64,000 nt of DNA from Pyrinomonadaceae bacterium (lineage in GTDB: Bacteria; Acidobacteriota; Blastocatellia; Pyrinomonadales; Pyrinomonadaceae), in assembly GCA_021463165.1 (NCBI GenBank), contig JAJTWY010000002.1, positions 1 to 64,000 on the forward strand, read 5' to 3'. Of the stretch, positions 56,007-64,000 are shown in pieces. The position numbers and the translations under genes were made by a program. Below the pieces are notes generated by a model that was not told where the DNA came from, ran no database searches, and saw only the letters and a list, made by a program, of their open reading frames with translations. Within the stretch, counting starts at the first letter, position 1. Every line of letters begins with the position of its first letter.

Positions 56007-56861
56007 TCAATTATCGGCCGCATCACCGTCGCTTTCGCCACCGTCGTCTCCGTCTTCATCCGAGTCGGCGTCGGAGTCGGTATCCTCCTGCGATGACCCG
56101 TCGTCCTCGTCCGCATCCTCACTCGCGTGGATCTCACCGTCCGCGGCCTCCGATTCATCATCGCCCGACATCCATGTGTAAACAAATCCGGCAAGCAGGG
56201 CACCAAGGATCGGAGCGATCCAGAAAAGCCAAAGCTGATTGACCGCCCAGCCGTCATAGAAGATCGCAACAAAGATCGCGGGGCCGGTCGAACGCGCCGG
56301 ATTTACGGACGTATTCGTGACCGGGATCGAGATCAGATGGATGAGCGTCAGGCAAAGCCCGATAGCGATGGGCGCAAAACCATTCGGTGCACGTTTATGG
56401 GTCGAGCCGAGAATGACGATCAGGAAGCCGAAAGTAAGCACGACCTCGGCCACGAAGCAGGCAAAAACCTCATACTGGCCCGGTGATCGCGTGCCAAAAC
56501 CGTTCGAGGCGAAGCCGCCGGCCATCGAAAACCCAGCCTTTCCGCTAGCGATAAGATACAGGAGCCCCGATCCCGCGAGAGCCCCGAGTACCTGAGCGGC
56601 GATGTAAGGCAGAATGTCCTTCGGGTCGAACCGCTTGCCCGCCCACAGGCCCAGCGTAACCGCCGGGTTGAAGTGGCCGCCCGAAATGTGGCCGACCGCG
56701 TAGGCCATGGTCAAGACCGTAAGGCCGAAGGCAAGCGCAACTCCCGCAAAGCCGATACCCAGATTGGGAAACGCAGCCGCAAGCACGGCGCTTCCGCAAC
56801 CCCCGAAAACGAGCCAAAGCGTTCCAATAAACTCTGCCGACAACCTTTTTGCTAATGGCAT
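56007..56861 (-). CDS. aqpZ: Aquaporin Z-like water channel with acidic tail
   Basis: 284 residues from ATG 56861, chosen for GGAGG 10 bases upstream; the longer frame from 56933 lacks support. Six membrane segments with two NPA boxes (HFNPAVTLG at 65-67; SVNPARSTG at 187-189). [16 protein letters not shown] matches E. coli AqpZ with the selectivity-filter His175, Thr and Arg190, so water rather than glycerol is expected. Unusually, residues 232-284 are a hydrophilic tail made mostly of Asp, Glu, Ser and Gly, absent from typical AqpZ. The gene lies between two tRNA-Ser genes on the same strand. Confidence 0.92.
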   Translation of the reverse strand: MPLAKRLSAEFIGTLWLVFGGCGSAVLAAAFPNLGIGFAGVALAFGLTVLTMAYAVGHISGGHFNPAVTLGLWAGKRFDPKDILPYIAAQVLGALAGSGLLYLIASGKAGFSMAGGFASNGFGTRSPGQYEVFACFVAEVVLTFGFLIVILGSTHKRAPNGFAPIAIGLCLTLIHLISIPVTNTSVNPARSTGPAIFVAIFYDGWAVNQLWLFWIAPILGALLAGFVYTWMSGDDESEAADGEIHASEDADEDDGSSQEDTDSDADSDEDGDDGGESDGDAADN

Positions 56862-57020
56862 AAGGTAGATCCTCCAGAACCGTTGAATTAGTTGATACGG
56901 CGTGATAATAACCGATAAATTCTCAAAGAACAAAACAGTTGGCGGCCGGCTCGCAACGGTAGGCCGCGATCGCCGCCCCTACTGTCGCCCGCCCACGACC
57001 AACTGCCTACTCGATCCAGA

Positions 57021-57110
<90 letters not shown>

Positions 57111-57178
57111 GCGCGAACTTTAGATTGTAAATGTTCGCCCGCGAATTTAGCAAGCCTGACAGGCCCCGACAGCCGCCG

Positions 57179-57640
57179 TCAACGACGCGCCTTAAAGAAC
57201 TCCTGCATCAGTGAACGGCATTTGTCCTCCAGCACACCTGACGTGATCTCCATCCGGTGGTTCAATTCCGGACTATCGCAAATGCGAAAGCGTGTTTCGG
57301 CGGCTCCGAAGCGTTCGTCAGCGGCCCCGTAAACGAGACGGGCGACCCGTGCATGAATGAGCGCCCCGGCACACATAGCACAGGGTTCTATCGTCGAATA
57401 CATCGTGGTCCCCGCAAGACGGTAGTTCCCGACACGGATAGCAGCCGTCCTCAGTGCGAGGATCTCGGCGTGGGCGGTCGGATCGATGTTCTTGATCGTC
57501 CGATTCGATGTCGCCGCAAGGATCTTACCGTCGCTTCCGACGAGCACCGCGCCGACCGGCACCTCGCCCAGTCTTTCGGCTTCACGCGCGACGTGTATCG
57601 CCCGCCACATCCAGTTTTCGTCCTGCTCAGTCCCAGCCAT
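57179..57640 (-). CDS. tadA: tRNA-specific adenosine-34 deaminase
   Basis: 153 residues, normal length. Zinc deaminase with His57-Ala-Glu59 (TAHAEILAL) and Cys87-x2-Cys90 (EPCAMCAGAL). The GAVLVGSDGKILAATSNR start and C-terminal helix (LEDKCRSLMQEFFKARR) match TadA, which turns adenosine to inosine at the wobble position of tRNA-Arg(ACG). It lies just past tRNA-Ser(CGA), same strand. Confidence 0.94.
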   Translation of the reverse strand: MAGTEQDENWMWRAIHVAREAERLGEVPVGAVLVGSDGKILAATSNRTIKNIDPTAHAEILALRTAAIRVGNYRLAGTTMYSTIEPCAMCAGALIHARVARLVYGAADERFGAAETRFRICDSPELNHRMEITSGVLEDKCRSLMQEFFKARR

Positions 57641-57784
57641 TTTTATGAGTTTACTAGCCTTTCGAAAAACTGCGAAGACTGCATCGGCCAGGGAAACCCG
57701 CGAAATCTTGCATACATCCGGAAAATGTTAAACAATATCGGCTTGGGCTATCTTTCCCCCGCAAGTGCGTGCCGCGAATAAACT

Positions 57785-58717
57785 ATGAACGATGAGGTTC
57801 GGACAGGGACCCAATCTGCGGACGATATTCATATAACGAATGTTCCGCCGTCTTTCCGCGCCTTCGCCGAGGAGGTTCACAAGCGCTCGCAGAAGCCAAA
57901 ACCAACACCCGCCACGATACCGCAAAAGCTGTTGCCTGCGGAATTCAACATGTCGATGGCACATTTCTATCGCGGCGAGGTCCAGCGGTCGAATGTGTGG
58001 CGCAGCCGGCTGGACGCGACGACGAATTGGGCCGTGATCACCGCCGGCGCGACGCTTTCGTTCGTATTCAGTTCGCCCGATAATCCGCATTTTGCCATCC
58101 CGATCAATACGCTTCTGGTCTCTATCTTTCTCTTTATGGAGGCTCGGCGTTATCGCTATTACGAGGTATGGGCAAATCGCGTCCGGGTGCTGGAGACGGG
58201 CTATTACGCTCCGATGCTGTCGCATCGAACGATACCGCCCGACAAGGAATGGGCCGAACACATCGCGGCCGATCTCATTTCGCCGCATTTTACGATCAGC
58301 GTTTGGGAAGCGGTCGGCCGACGCCTGCGGTCGAATTACCTCTGGATCTTTGTGCTCCTGTCACTCTCCTGGACCCTGAAGGTGTATATCCACCCGTCGC
58401 CGATCCCGCTCTCATCGGACGCCGATTACCGTATGTTCTGGGATGTTTTCCTCCAGCGGGCAACGGTCGGCCTCGCACCCGGCTGGTTAGTGGTCGCCTG
58501 TGGCATCTTCTTTAACGTCCTGATCTTTTTTGTGGCATTCAGCACGCTGAAGTTGAAGAACGCGTCGAGCGAGGTCCTGCCGCTCGAAAGCCTTGAATGG
58601 CACCCGCTGAAACAGGTCTCTGACTGGGCTGAAAGCAGCCTTAAGAGAAGAAACACCATCCGACGATCCAAAAAGGCCCGGCAGCGAATGCGTTCGGTCC
58701 ACAAAACGGATGCGTAA
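57785..58717 (+). CDS. DUF2270 membrane protein
   Basis: 310 residues with about four hydrophobic segments (near 80-98, 105-120, 182-200 and 234-256). The start MAHFYRGEVQRSNVWRSRLDATTNWAV is the DUF2270 hallmark, and a second conserved block is MEARRYRYYEVWANRVRVLETGYY. Cytosolic ends are basic (RRNTIRRSKKARQRMR). Function unknown in the whole family. It stands alone between tadA (divergent) and the zinc-ribbon gene. Confidence 0.85.
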   Translation: MNDEVRTGTQSADDIHITNVPPSFRAFAEEVHKRSQKPKPTPATIPQKLLPAEFNMSMAHFYRGEVQRSNVWRSRLDATTNWAVITAGATLSFVFSSPDNPHFAIPINTLLVSIFLFMEARRYRYYEVWANRVRVLETGYYAPMLSHRTIPPDKEWAEHIAADLISPHFTISVWEAVGRRLRSNYLWIFVLLSLSWTLKVYIHPSPIPLSSDADYRMFWDVFLQRATVGLAPGWLVVACGIFFNVLIFFVAFSTLKLKNASSEVLPLESLEWHPLKQVSDWAESSLKRRNTIRRSKKARQRMRSVHKTDA

Positions 58718-58800
58718 GCTGGGCGGAAGTATCACAGCGAGATACAGGTTCGGCAGCTGTGGTTTTGCCTTTTTACTTTTTCCTTTTTACCCTTGTATCT

Positions 58801-59088
58801 ATGCCAATTGACTTAGAAGACAGAGGCTCGGCCCTCGAAAACGAATATTTTCACCGTAAAGAAAAGGAATTGATCGCCAAGATGAAGGCGAAGATCGAGG
58901 GCGAGGACGCAAAGAGCCTCGAAATATCGTGCCCAAAATGCGACGGAACGCTGATCGAGACCGATTTTGAAAAGATCAAGATCGATGTTTGCAGCAAGTG
59001 CTCCGGCGTTTGGCTCGATGCCGGCGAGCTAACGCTGATCGCCGACAAGGACGAAGAAAAAGGCTGGTTCGGTAAGCTATTTGGCTGA
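58801..59088 (+). CDS. Small zinc-ribbon (zf-TFIIB-like) protein
   Basis: 95 residues from ATG 58801; the upstream in-frame extension is a pyrimidine-rich non-coding tract. The N-terminal half is a charged helix (FHRKEKELIAKMKAKIE). The C-terminal half is a zinc ribbon: ISCPKCDGTLIE ... IDVCSKCSGVWLDAGEL, with the C-x2-C ... C-x2-C-x-G-V/I-W-L-D-x-G-E-L signature of the family. Function unknown; proposed roles involve protein or nucleic acid binding. Confidence 0.83.
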   Translation: MPIDLEDRGSALENEYFHRKEKELIAKMKAKIEGEDAKSLEISCPKCDGTLIETDFEKIKIDVCSKCSGVWLDAGELTLIADKDEEKGWFGKLFG

Positions 59089-59183
59089 TCCCGGTCGGCC
59101 TGTTTTTGACGCTGTGACCGCAGCGAAACCTTTGACAGAAGCGGGGCTCGACTCTTTCGATCTCGACGCCCGATCCAGTGCAT

Positions 59184-60116
59184 ATGAAGATCAATCGTAA
59201 GCTATTCGTCGCAGTCGTCTCCCTAGCTCTATGTTTGGCAGCGTGGTCATCCGCCGCCTTCGCCCAGCCGGCTGCGGCGCCTTCTCCGAAATCGCTCGCA
59301 CCAAATGTTCGCGAATCAAAGCTCGCAAGCAAGCTGATGGCCCGCGAGATGAGCTATCGGGTGGTGCTTCCTGCCGGTTACGCTGATGCAAAGGCGGCTT
59401 CGACGCGATTTTCCACGCTGTATCTGCTCCATGGGTTGACCGGCAACTTCGCGAACTGGACGGATAAAACCAAGGTCGCCGAATACGCCCTGAAACATAA
59501 CTTCATTGTTATAACGCCGGATGGCGGCAACGGCTGGTATAGCGACAGCGTTACCGTGCCAAATGACAAATACGAGAGCTACATCGTCAAGGAACTGATC
59601 CCCGAGATCGACAAGAACTATCGCACACTGGCCGACCGTGATCACAGGGTCATCGCGGGGCTGTCGATGGGCGGTTACGGCGGCTTGAAGTTCGGGTTGA
59701 AGTATCCCGAGTTGTTTTACCTTGCGGGCAGCTTTAGCGGCGCGATCGGGGCCGCGGAATTCACCGAAAAGACCGCCGGGGCGATAGGCAAAAGCCTTGA
59801 TGCGATATACGGAGCCGAAGGCAGTGAGGGTCGGGCGGCGAATGACGTTTTTAAGCTCGTCCGAGATCTGACGCCTGAAAAACTGAAGGCCATCCCGTTT
59901 CTCTACGTTTCGTGCGGCAACGAAGATTTCCTGATCAATAACAATCGTGATTTTATGAAACTGCTCGTCGAGAAGAAGGTTCCACACGAATATCGCCAGC
60001 ATCCGGGTGTTCACGATTGGGTGTTCTGGGACGATCAGATCAGGGAGTTCTTATCTGTCGCCGCGAGGCGCCAGAAGGCGAGTACCGGAAGCTCGAGCAG
60101 CCCGGCTCAGGAGTAG
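59184..60116 (+). CDS. Secreted esterase (PF00756-type, esterase D / antigen 85-like)
   Basis: 310 residues from ATG 59184; a GTG two codons upstream is an alternative. Signal peptide at 1-28 (ending AFAQ). Alpha/beta hydrolase with LYLLHGLTGNFANW, nucleophile Ser161 in IAGLSMGGYGGLKF, an acid in CGNEDFLINNN, and His in GVHDWVFWDDQ near residue 280. It hydrolyses esters outside the cytoplasm; feruloyl or other acyl substrates cannot be told apart. The downstream gene starts 3 bases past its stop. Confidence 0.87.
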   Translation: MKINRKLFVAVVSLALCLAAWSSAAFAQPAAAPSPKSLAPNVRESKLASKLMAREMSYRVVLPAGYADAKAASTRFSTLYLLHGLTGNFANWTDKTKVAEYALKHNFIVITPDGGNGWYSDSVTVPNDKYESYIVKELIPEIDKNYRTLADRDHRVIAGLSMGGYGGLKFGLKYPELFYLAGSFSGAIGAAEFTEKTAGAIGKSLDAIYGAEGSEGRAANDVFKLVRDLTPEKLKAIPFLYVSCGNEDFLINNNRDFMKLLVEKKVPHEYRQHPGVHDWVFWDDQIREFLSVAARRQKASTGSSSSPAQE

Positions 60117-60118
60117 CC

Positions 60119-60580
60119 ATGCTAAAGAAGATCATTATTTCGCTTGTCGTTATCGTGGCGGCGTCTGCCGTTGGCACCAGCGCCCAGGATCGGACGAAGG
60201 TCAACGACGCGAAGGCCGCAAAAATGCTGCTCGGCAGACACAAACTTTCGCTTCAATGGATAAGCTGGGACTATTTCGGGACCGCGACGGTGACGAATAA
60301 GGACGGCGTTTACTATCTCAAAGGCGAGCAAAAGGGCCGCGGTTCGAACCGCAGCGACTTTGTTCGTGTCGATGGCGTCGTTACGCAGATCGATGCCAAA
60401 CAGTTCACTTTCGACGGGACCGTCGTGACTCAAGTCAGCCATAACAACGGCGGCCAGCCGTGCGAACGAAAGGGCATCCTTAATTTCCGCATCACGGGCA
60501 CTCGTAAATACTGGCGTATGCAGCAGATCGACAGCCCTTGCGAGGCTATCGCGGATTACGTGGATATTTTCTTCCGTTGA
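60119..60580 (+). CDS. Small secreted protein of unknown function
   Basis: 153 residues from ATG 60119 with AGGAG 6 bases upstream overlapping the previous gene's end. Signal peptide at 1-22 (ending GTSAQ). The rest is beta-rich: LSLQWISWDYFGTATVTNKDG, VDGVVTQIDAKQFTFDGTVVTQV, and a paired-cysteine end (GGQPCERKGILNF ... IDSPCEAIADYVDIFF) that may form a disulfide. Not recognised. Translationally linked to the esterase, so it may act with it. Confidence 0.7.
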   Translation: MLKKIIISLVVIVAASAVGTSAQDRTKVNDAKAAKMLLGRHKLSLQWISWDYFGTATVTNKDGVYYLKGEQKGRGSNRSDFVRVDGVVTQIDAKQFTFDGTVVTQVSHNNGGQPCERKGILNFRITGTRKYWRMQQIDSPCEAIADYVDIFFR

Positions 60581-60722
60581 GGCACGACTTTCCTTCCTTC
60601 ACGACAAAAAGCCGGTAGGCCACGGCCTAAACTTCACCATCGGTTCCCCGACGCTACCGTTCCGGCCGGTTCTCGATGTAATATCTAACACACCAAGATC
60701 TTATTTACTGGGAGAATCATAA

Positions 60723-63700
60723 ATGCCGAGACCGGTCCGTTCGTACTTGTTTGCGATTGTCGCAATTCTGTCATTTGGAGCGTCAGTTTACGCGCAGAAC
60801 ACGCCGACGCTTTTTCGCCAACCGGCTATCAGCAGAACCGAAATAGCGTTTTCGTATGCTGGCGACCTGTGGGTAGTTCCTCGTTCGGGCGGTGAGGCCC
60901 GACGGCTGACAACCGGTGTCGGTATCGAGACCAACCCGTATTTCTCACCCGACGGAGCCTGGATCGCATTTACCGGCGAATACGACGGGAATGTTGACGT
61001 CTTTGTAATGCCCTCGACCGGCGGTGTTCCTAGAAGGCTGACATATCACCCGGCTGCCGATCTCGTATCGGGGTGGACGCCTGACGGCAAAAGTATTATG
61101 TTCGCGTCGAATCGCAGCAGCGGTTCGAATTTCCAGAGGCTTTTCACGCTGCCCGTTGATGGTTCAGGCCTTCCGAATGAGATCCCCCTTCCGATGGCTA
61201 TCCGCGGATGGCTTTCGCCCGACGGACAGTCGGTGGCGTACGAACCGCTGTCGCAGTGGCAGGCCGATTGGAAGCGCTACAAAGGCGGCCAAACGCAGCC
61301 GATCTGGATAGCAAGACTCTCGGATTCCTCGATCGAAAAACTCCCGCGTCAGAATTCGAACGATAAATGTCCGATGTGGGTAGGCGACAAGGTCTATTTT
61401 CTCTCCGATCGCAACAGCCCGAACGGAGTGGTTTCCCTTTTCGTTTACGACACCAAAACGAAGAAGGTCGATCAGATCATCGACAACAAAGGCCTCGATA
61501 TCAAATACGCCTCGGCAGGCGGCGGGGCGATCGTTTATGAGCAGTTCGGCACCATATTCACGCTCGAGGAAGGCTCGAGAACCCCCAAAAAGGTCGATAT
61601 TCGAGTTTCCGGTGACTTTCCCGGCGTCCGTCCGCGATACGAACGTGTCGCCACGCGCATCGCAAGCGCAGCGGTCTCACCGACCGGCGTCCGTGCCCTT
61701 TTTGAAGCTCGCGGCGAGATCATATCGGTCCCGGCGGACAAGGGCGATGCCCGCAACCTGACAAATACGACCGGCGTGATGGAACGCGACCCCGCCTGGT
61801 CGCCGGACGGCAAGTGGATCGCCTATTTCTCAGATGAATCCGGCGAATATATGCTCCATCTTCGGGATCAGACGGGAATGGGCGAAGTGAAAAAATTCGC
61901 TCTCGGCGAGGCCCCCGGTTTCTACTCCAATCCGGTCTGGTCGCCCGACAGCAAAAAGATCGCCTACAATGACCAGCGAGTCAATCTTTGGTACATCGAC
62001 ATTGAGAAGAATACGAATACCAAGGTCGACACGAATCCTTTTGGTACCCAGGACGGAGTGCTCGACCCGTCATGGTCGCCGGACAGCAAATGGCTGACCT
62101 ACGTAAAACAGCTCGACAACCGCCTGCGCGCCGTCTATCTATATTCGCTCGATAACGGCAAGGCGAGTCAGGTGACCGACGGCCTGGGCGATGCCCGCTA
62201 CATTGTCTTCGATAAGGGCGGCAAATACGTCTTCTTTACAGCCAGTACCAATCTCGGGCCGACGATCAGCTTTGCCGACCTGACGGGCATCGCGCATCAA
62301 ACGACTCGAAGTGTTTACGCGATCGTGCTGAGGAACGACATCCCGTCGCTGCTCGCACCTGAAAGCGATGAAGAAAAAATAGCGGCTGATCCGGCGCCTT
62401 CGCCTTCACCCGGAGCATCGCCAACGGCCTCGCCGGCGCCGGCTGGCGGGCCGCCTGCGAAGAAAGGCCCCGAACCGGTTCGTATAGATCTCGACGGCAT
62501 TGACCAGCGGGTCGTTGCCATCCCTGCGATCCCGACGCGAAACTTCAACGCGCTCTACGCCGGAAAGGCCGGCACGATCTACATCTCTGAGATCCCGCAA
62601 GCCGCAACGGCGCCGGGCGTCACGATACATAAATACGATATCGACAAGCGTAAATTGGATGAGGTAAAAGCCGGCGTCAATGGTTTCCTCGTTTCGGCGA
62701 ACGGAGAGAAGATGCTTTACCAGCAAGGCCAGGCATGGAATCTCGTCTCGACGACAGTTCCGGCCCGCCCCGGCGAAGGCATCGTCAAAACCGCCGATAT
62801 GGAGGTCTATGTCGATCCTCGCGTCGAATGGAAGCAGATGTTCAACGAGATCTGGCGGGGCGAGCGCGATTTCTTTTACGATCCCGGCACACACGGCCTT
62901 GATATCGAGAAAGCCAAGAAGCTCTATGCTCCCTATCTCGACGTGGTCGCCCATCGGGACGACCTCAACTATCTTTTCCGTGAGATGCTCAATCAGATCA
63001 CCGTCGGCCATATGTACATCGGCGGCGGCGATCAGCCACGGCCAACCTTCGTTCCGGGCGGCCTGCTCGGAGCCGATTACAAGATCGAGAATGGACGCTA
63101 CCGTTTTGCCCGGGTCTATAACGGCGAGAATTGGAACCCACAGCTTCGAGCACCGCTGACCGCGCCCGGCGTAAATGTGAAAGCGGGTGATTACCTGCTC
63201 GCCGTAAGGGGCCGTAACCTGACCTCGGCAGACAATATCTATCACGCGTTTGAAAGCACTTCCGGCAGGCAGATCGTGATCAAGGTCGGGCCAAATCCGG
63301 ACGGCAGCGGTTCTCGCGAGGTGACAGTCGTACCGATCGCAAATGAGAACGGGCTGCGAAATCTGGCATGGATCGAGGACAACCGCCGGGCCGTCGACAA
63401 ACTCAGCGGCGGGCGGCTTGGCTACGTCTATATCCCTAACACCGGCGGCGGCGGCTATACGAGCTTCAACCGCTATTTCTTCGCACAGACAAATAAACAC
63501 GGAGCAGTGATCGACGAGCGTTTTAACGGAGGCGGCTCGCTGGCGGACTATGTGGTCGAATACCTCAGCCGTCAGCAGTTGGCCCGCCTGGCCTTTCGCG
63601 ACGGCAAGGACTGGAACGTCCCGGCCGGTGCGATCTACGGGCCTAAGGCGATGCTGATCAATGAGTTAGCAGGCTCGGGCGGCGACGCGATGCCCTGGTT

Positions 63701-64000
63701 CTTCCGAAAGTTGAAGGTCGGGCCGCTGGTCGGAAAACGCACCTGGGGAGGCCTCATCGCCGCGTTCGGAATTCCACCGCTTATGGACGGCGGCAGCATC
63801 CGCGCGCCGAACGGTGCAGTTTACGGCCTCAACGGCGAATGGGAAGTTGAGAACGTCGGCGTCGCCCCCGATATTGAAGTTGAATTCGACCCTGCGCTCT
63901 GGCGTCAGGGCCGCGACCCGCAGATCGAAAAAGCGGTCGAATGGCTGCTCGCCGAACTGAAGAAGAATCCGCCCAAGGAATTCAAGCGGCCGCCATACCC
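60723..64000 (+). CDS. Tricorn-type protease (partial at window end)
   Basis: 1092 codons to the window edge, with no stop. Signal peptide at 1-25 (ending SVYAQ). A TolB/WD beta-propeller follows (repeats such as FSPDGAWIAFTGEYDG, WSPDGKWIAYFSDES, WSPDSKWLTYVK) to about 550, then a Pro/Ala/Ser-rich linker near 555-585, a PDZ domain, and the S41 core. Catalytic residues matching tricorn are His763 (ITVGHMYIGG) and Ser985 (LAGSGGDAMPW), with the Glu in NGEWEVENVGVAPDIEVEF. The end (KEFKRPPYP) is near the usual C-terminus, so only a few residues are missing. An exported homologue of archaeal tricorn. Start preceded by GGGAG 8 bases upstream. Confidence 0.9.
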   Translation, partial: MPRPVRSYLFAIVAILSFGASVYAQNTPTLFRQPAISRTEIAFSYAGDLWVVPRSGGEARRLTTGVGIETNPYFSPDGAWIAFTGEYDGNVDVFVMPSTGGVPRRLTYHPAADLVSGWTPDGKSIMFASNRSSGSNFQRLFTLPVDGSGLPNEIPLPMAIRGWLSPDGQSVAYEPLSQWQADWKRYKGGQTQPIWIARLSDSSIEKLPRQNSNDKCPMWVGDKVYFLSDRNSPNGVVSLFVYDTKTKKVDQIIDNKGLDIKYASAGGGAIVYEQFGTIFTLEEGSRTPKKVDIRVSGDFPGVRPRYERVATRIASAAVSPTGVRALFEARGEIISVPADKGDARNLTNTTGVMERDPAWSPDGKWIAYFSDESGEYMLHLRDQTGMGEVKKFALGEAPGFYSNPVWSPDSKKIAYNDQRVNLWYIDIEKNTNTKVDTNPFGTQDGVLDPSWSPDSKWLTYVKQLDNRLRAVYLYSLDNGKASQVTDGLGDARYIVFDKGGKYVFFTASTNLGPTISFADLTGIAHQTTRSVYAIVLRNDIPSLLAPESDEEKIAADPAPSPSPGASPTASPAPAGGPPAKKGPEPVRIDLDGIDQRVVAIPAIPTRNFNALYAGKAGTIYISEIPQAATAPGVTIHKYDIDKRKLDEVKAGVNGFLVSANGEKMLYQQGQAWNLVSTTVPARPGEGIVKTADMEVYVDPRVEWKQMFNEIWRGERDFFYDPGTHGLDIEKAKKLYAPYLDVVAHRDDLNYLFREMLNQITVGHMYIGGGDQPRPTFVPGGLLGADYKIENGRYRFARVYNGENWNPQLRAPLTAPGVNVKAGDYLLAVRGRNLTSADNIYHAFESTSGRQIVIKVGPNPDGSGSREVTVVPIANENGLRNLAWIEDNRRAVDKLSGGRLGYVYIPNTGGGGYTSFNRYFFAQTNKHGAVIDERFNGGGSLADYVVEYLSRQQLARLAFRDGKDWNVPAGAIYGPKAMLINELAGSGGDAMPWFFRKLKVGPLVGKRTWGGLIAAFGIPPLMDGGSIRAPNGAVYGLNGEWEVENVGVAPDIEVEFDPALWRQGRDPQIEKAVEWLLAELKKNPPKEFKRPPY

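Overview
The window reads as one continuous stretch of a moderately GC-rich Gram-negative-type bacterial chromosome, most likely an Acidobacteriota member of the Blastocatellia/Pyrinomonadales type. This assignment is inference. It rests on a VWFA-related secreted protein of the acidobacterial kind, a Ser/Thr kinase fused to TPRs, large beta-helix surface proteins with Thr-Pro linkers, a tricorn-type protease and a YpdA-like reductase. No phage, plasmid, transposase or CRISPR array was recognised.

Layout. 1-1.8 kb: the 3' end of a secreted dockerin/cohesin-like protein and a secreted lectin-like protein. 1.8-14 kb (minus strand): a cell-surface locus of three large secreted proteins (1751, 824 and 1182 aa) that share a C-terminal module, followed by an SRAP (yedK/HMCES) gene. 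14.2-17.5 kb: a VWA-like protein and a B12-binding radical SAM protein. 17.5-20.5 kb: minus-strand glmM-aroB-membrane protein operon. 20.7-25.2 kb: lytic transglycosylase, hemolysin III/PAQR protein, and a histidine kinase/response regulator pair. 25.4-29.7 kb: unknown secreted protein, ypdA-like reductase, gpmA, YeiH-type transporter. 30-34.4 kb: uvrA, then pdxJ and a family 2 glycosyltransferase. 34.5-41.1 kb: S41 protease, then a compact seven-gene run pfkA-greA-CDP-alcohol phosphatidyltransferase-PGPGW-like-DUF3592-accC-Sm-like. 41.1-46.9 kb (minus): NlpC/P60 protein, erpA, S9 peptidase, Mrp ATPase. 46.9-47.6 kb: a gene-poor region of palindromes and tandem repeats. 47.6-55.8 kb: ygfZ, small protein, folC, TraB/GumN, accD, suhB and a Ser/Thr kinase. 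55.9-57.6 kb: two tRNA-Ser genes flanking an aquaporin, then tadA. 57.8-64 kb: DUF2270 protein, zinc-ribbon protein, esterase, small secreted protein and a tricorn-type protease running off the window.

Most of the window is housekeeping: cell wall precursors (glmM), shikimate (aroB), glycolysis (pfkA, gpmA), vitamin B6 and folate (pdxJ, folC), fatty acid initiation (accC, accD), Fe-S assembly (mrp, erpA), repair (uvrA, SRAP) and translation (tadA, tRNA-Ser). The accessory interest lies in the surface-protein locus with its shared C-terminal domain, several candidate operators (a perfect 18-bp palindrome between ypdA and gpmA; CTTAAC direct repeats between the sensor kinase and a secreted protein), a dispersed intergenic repeat seen twice, and the REP-like cluster near 47.3 kb. 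I found no clear new defence or mobile system.
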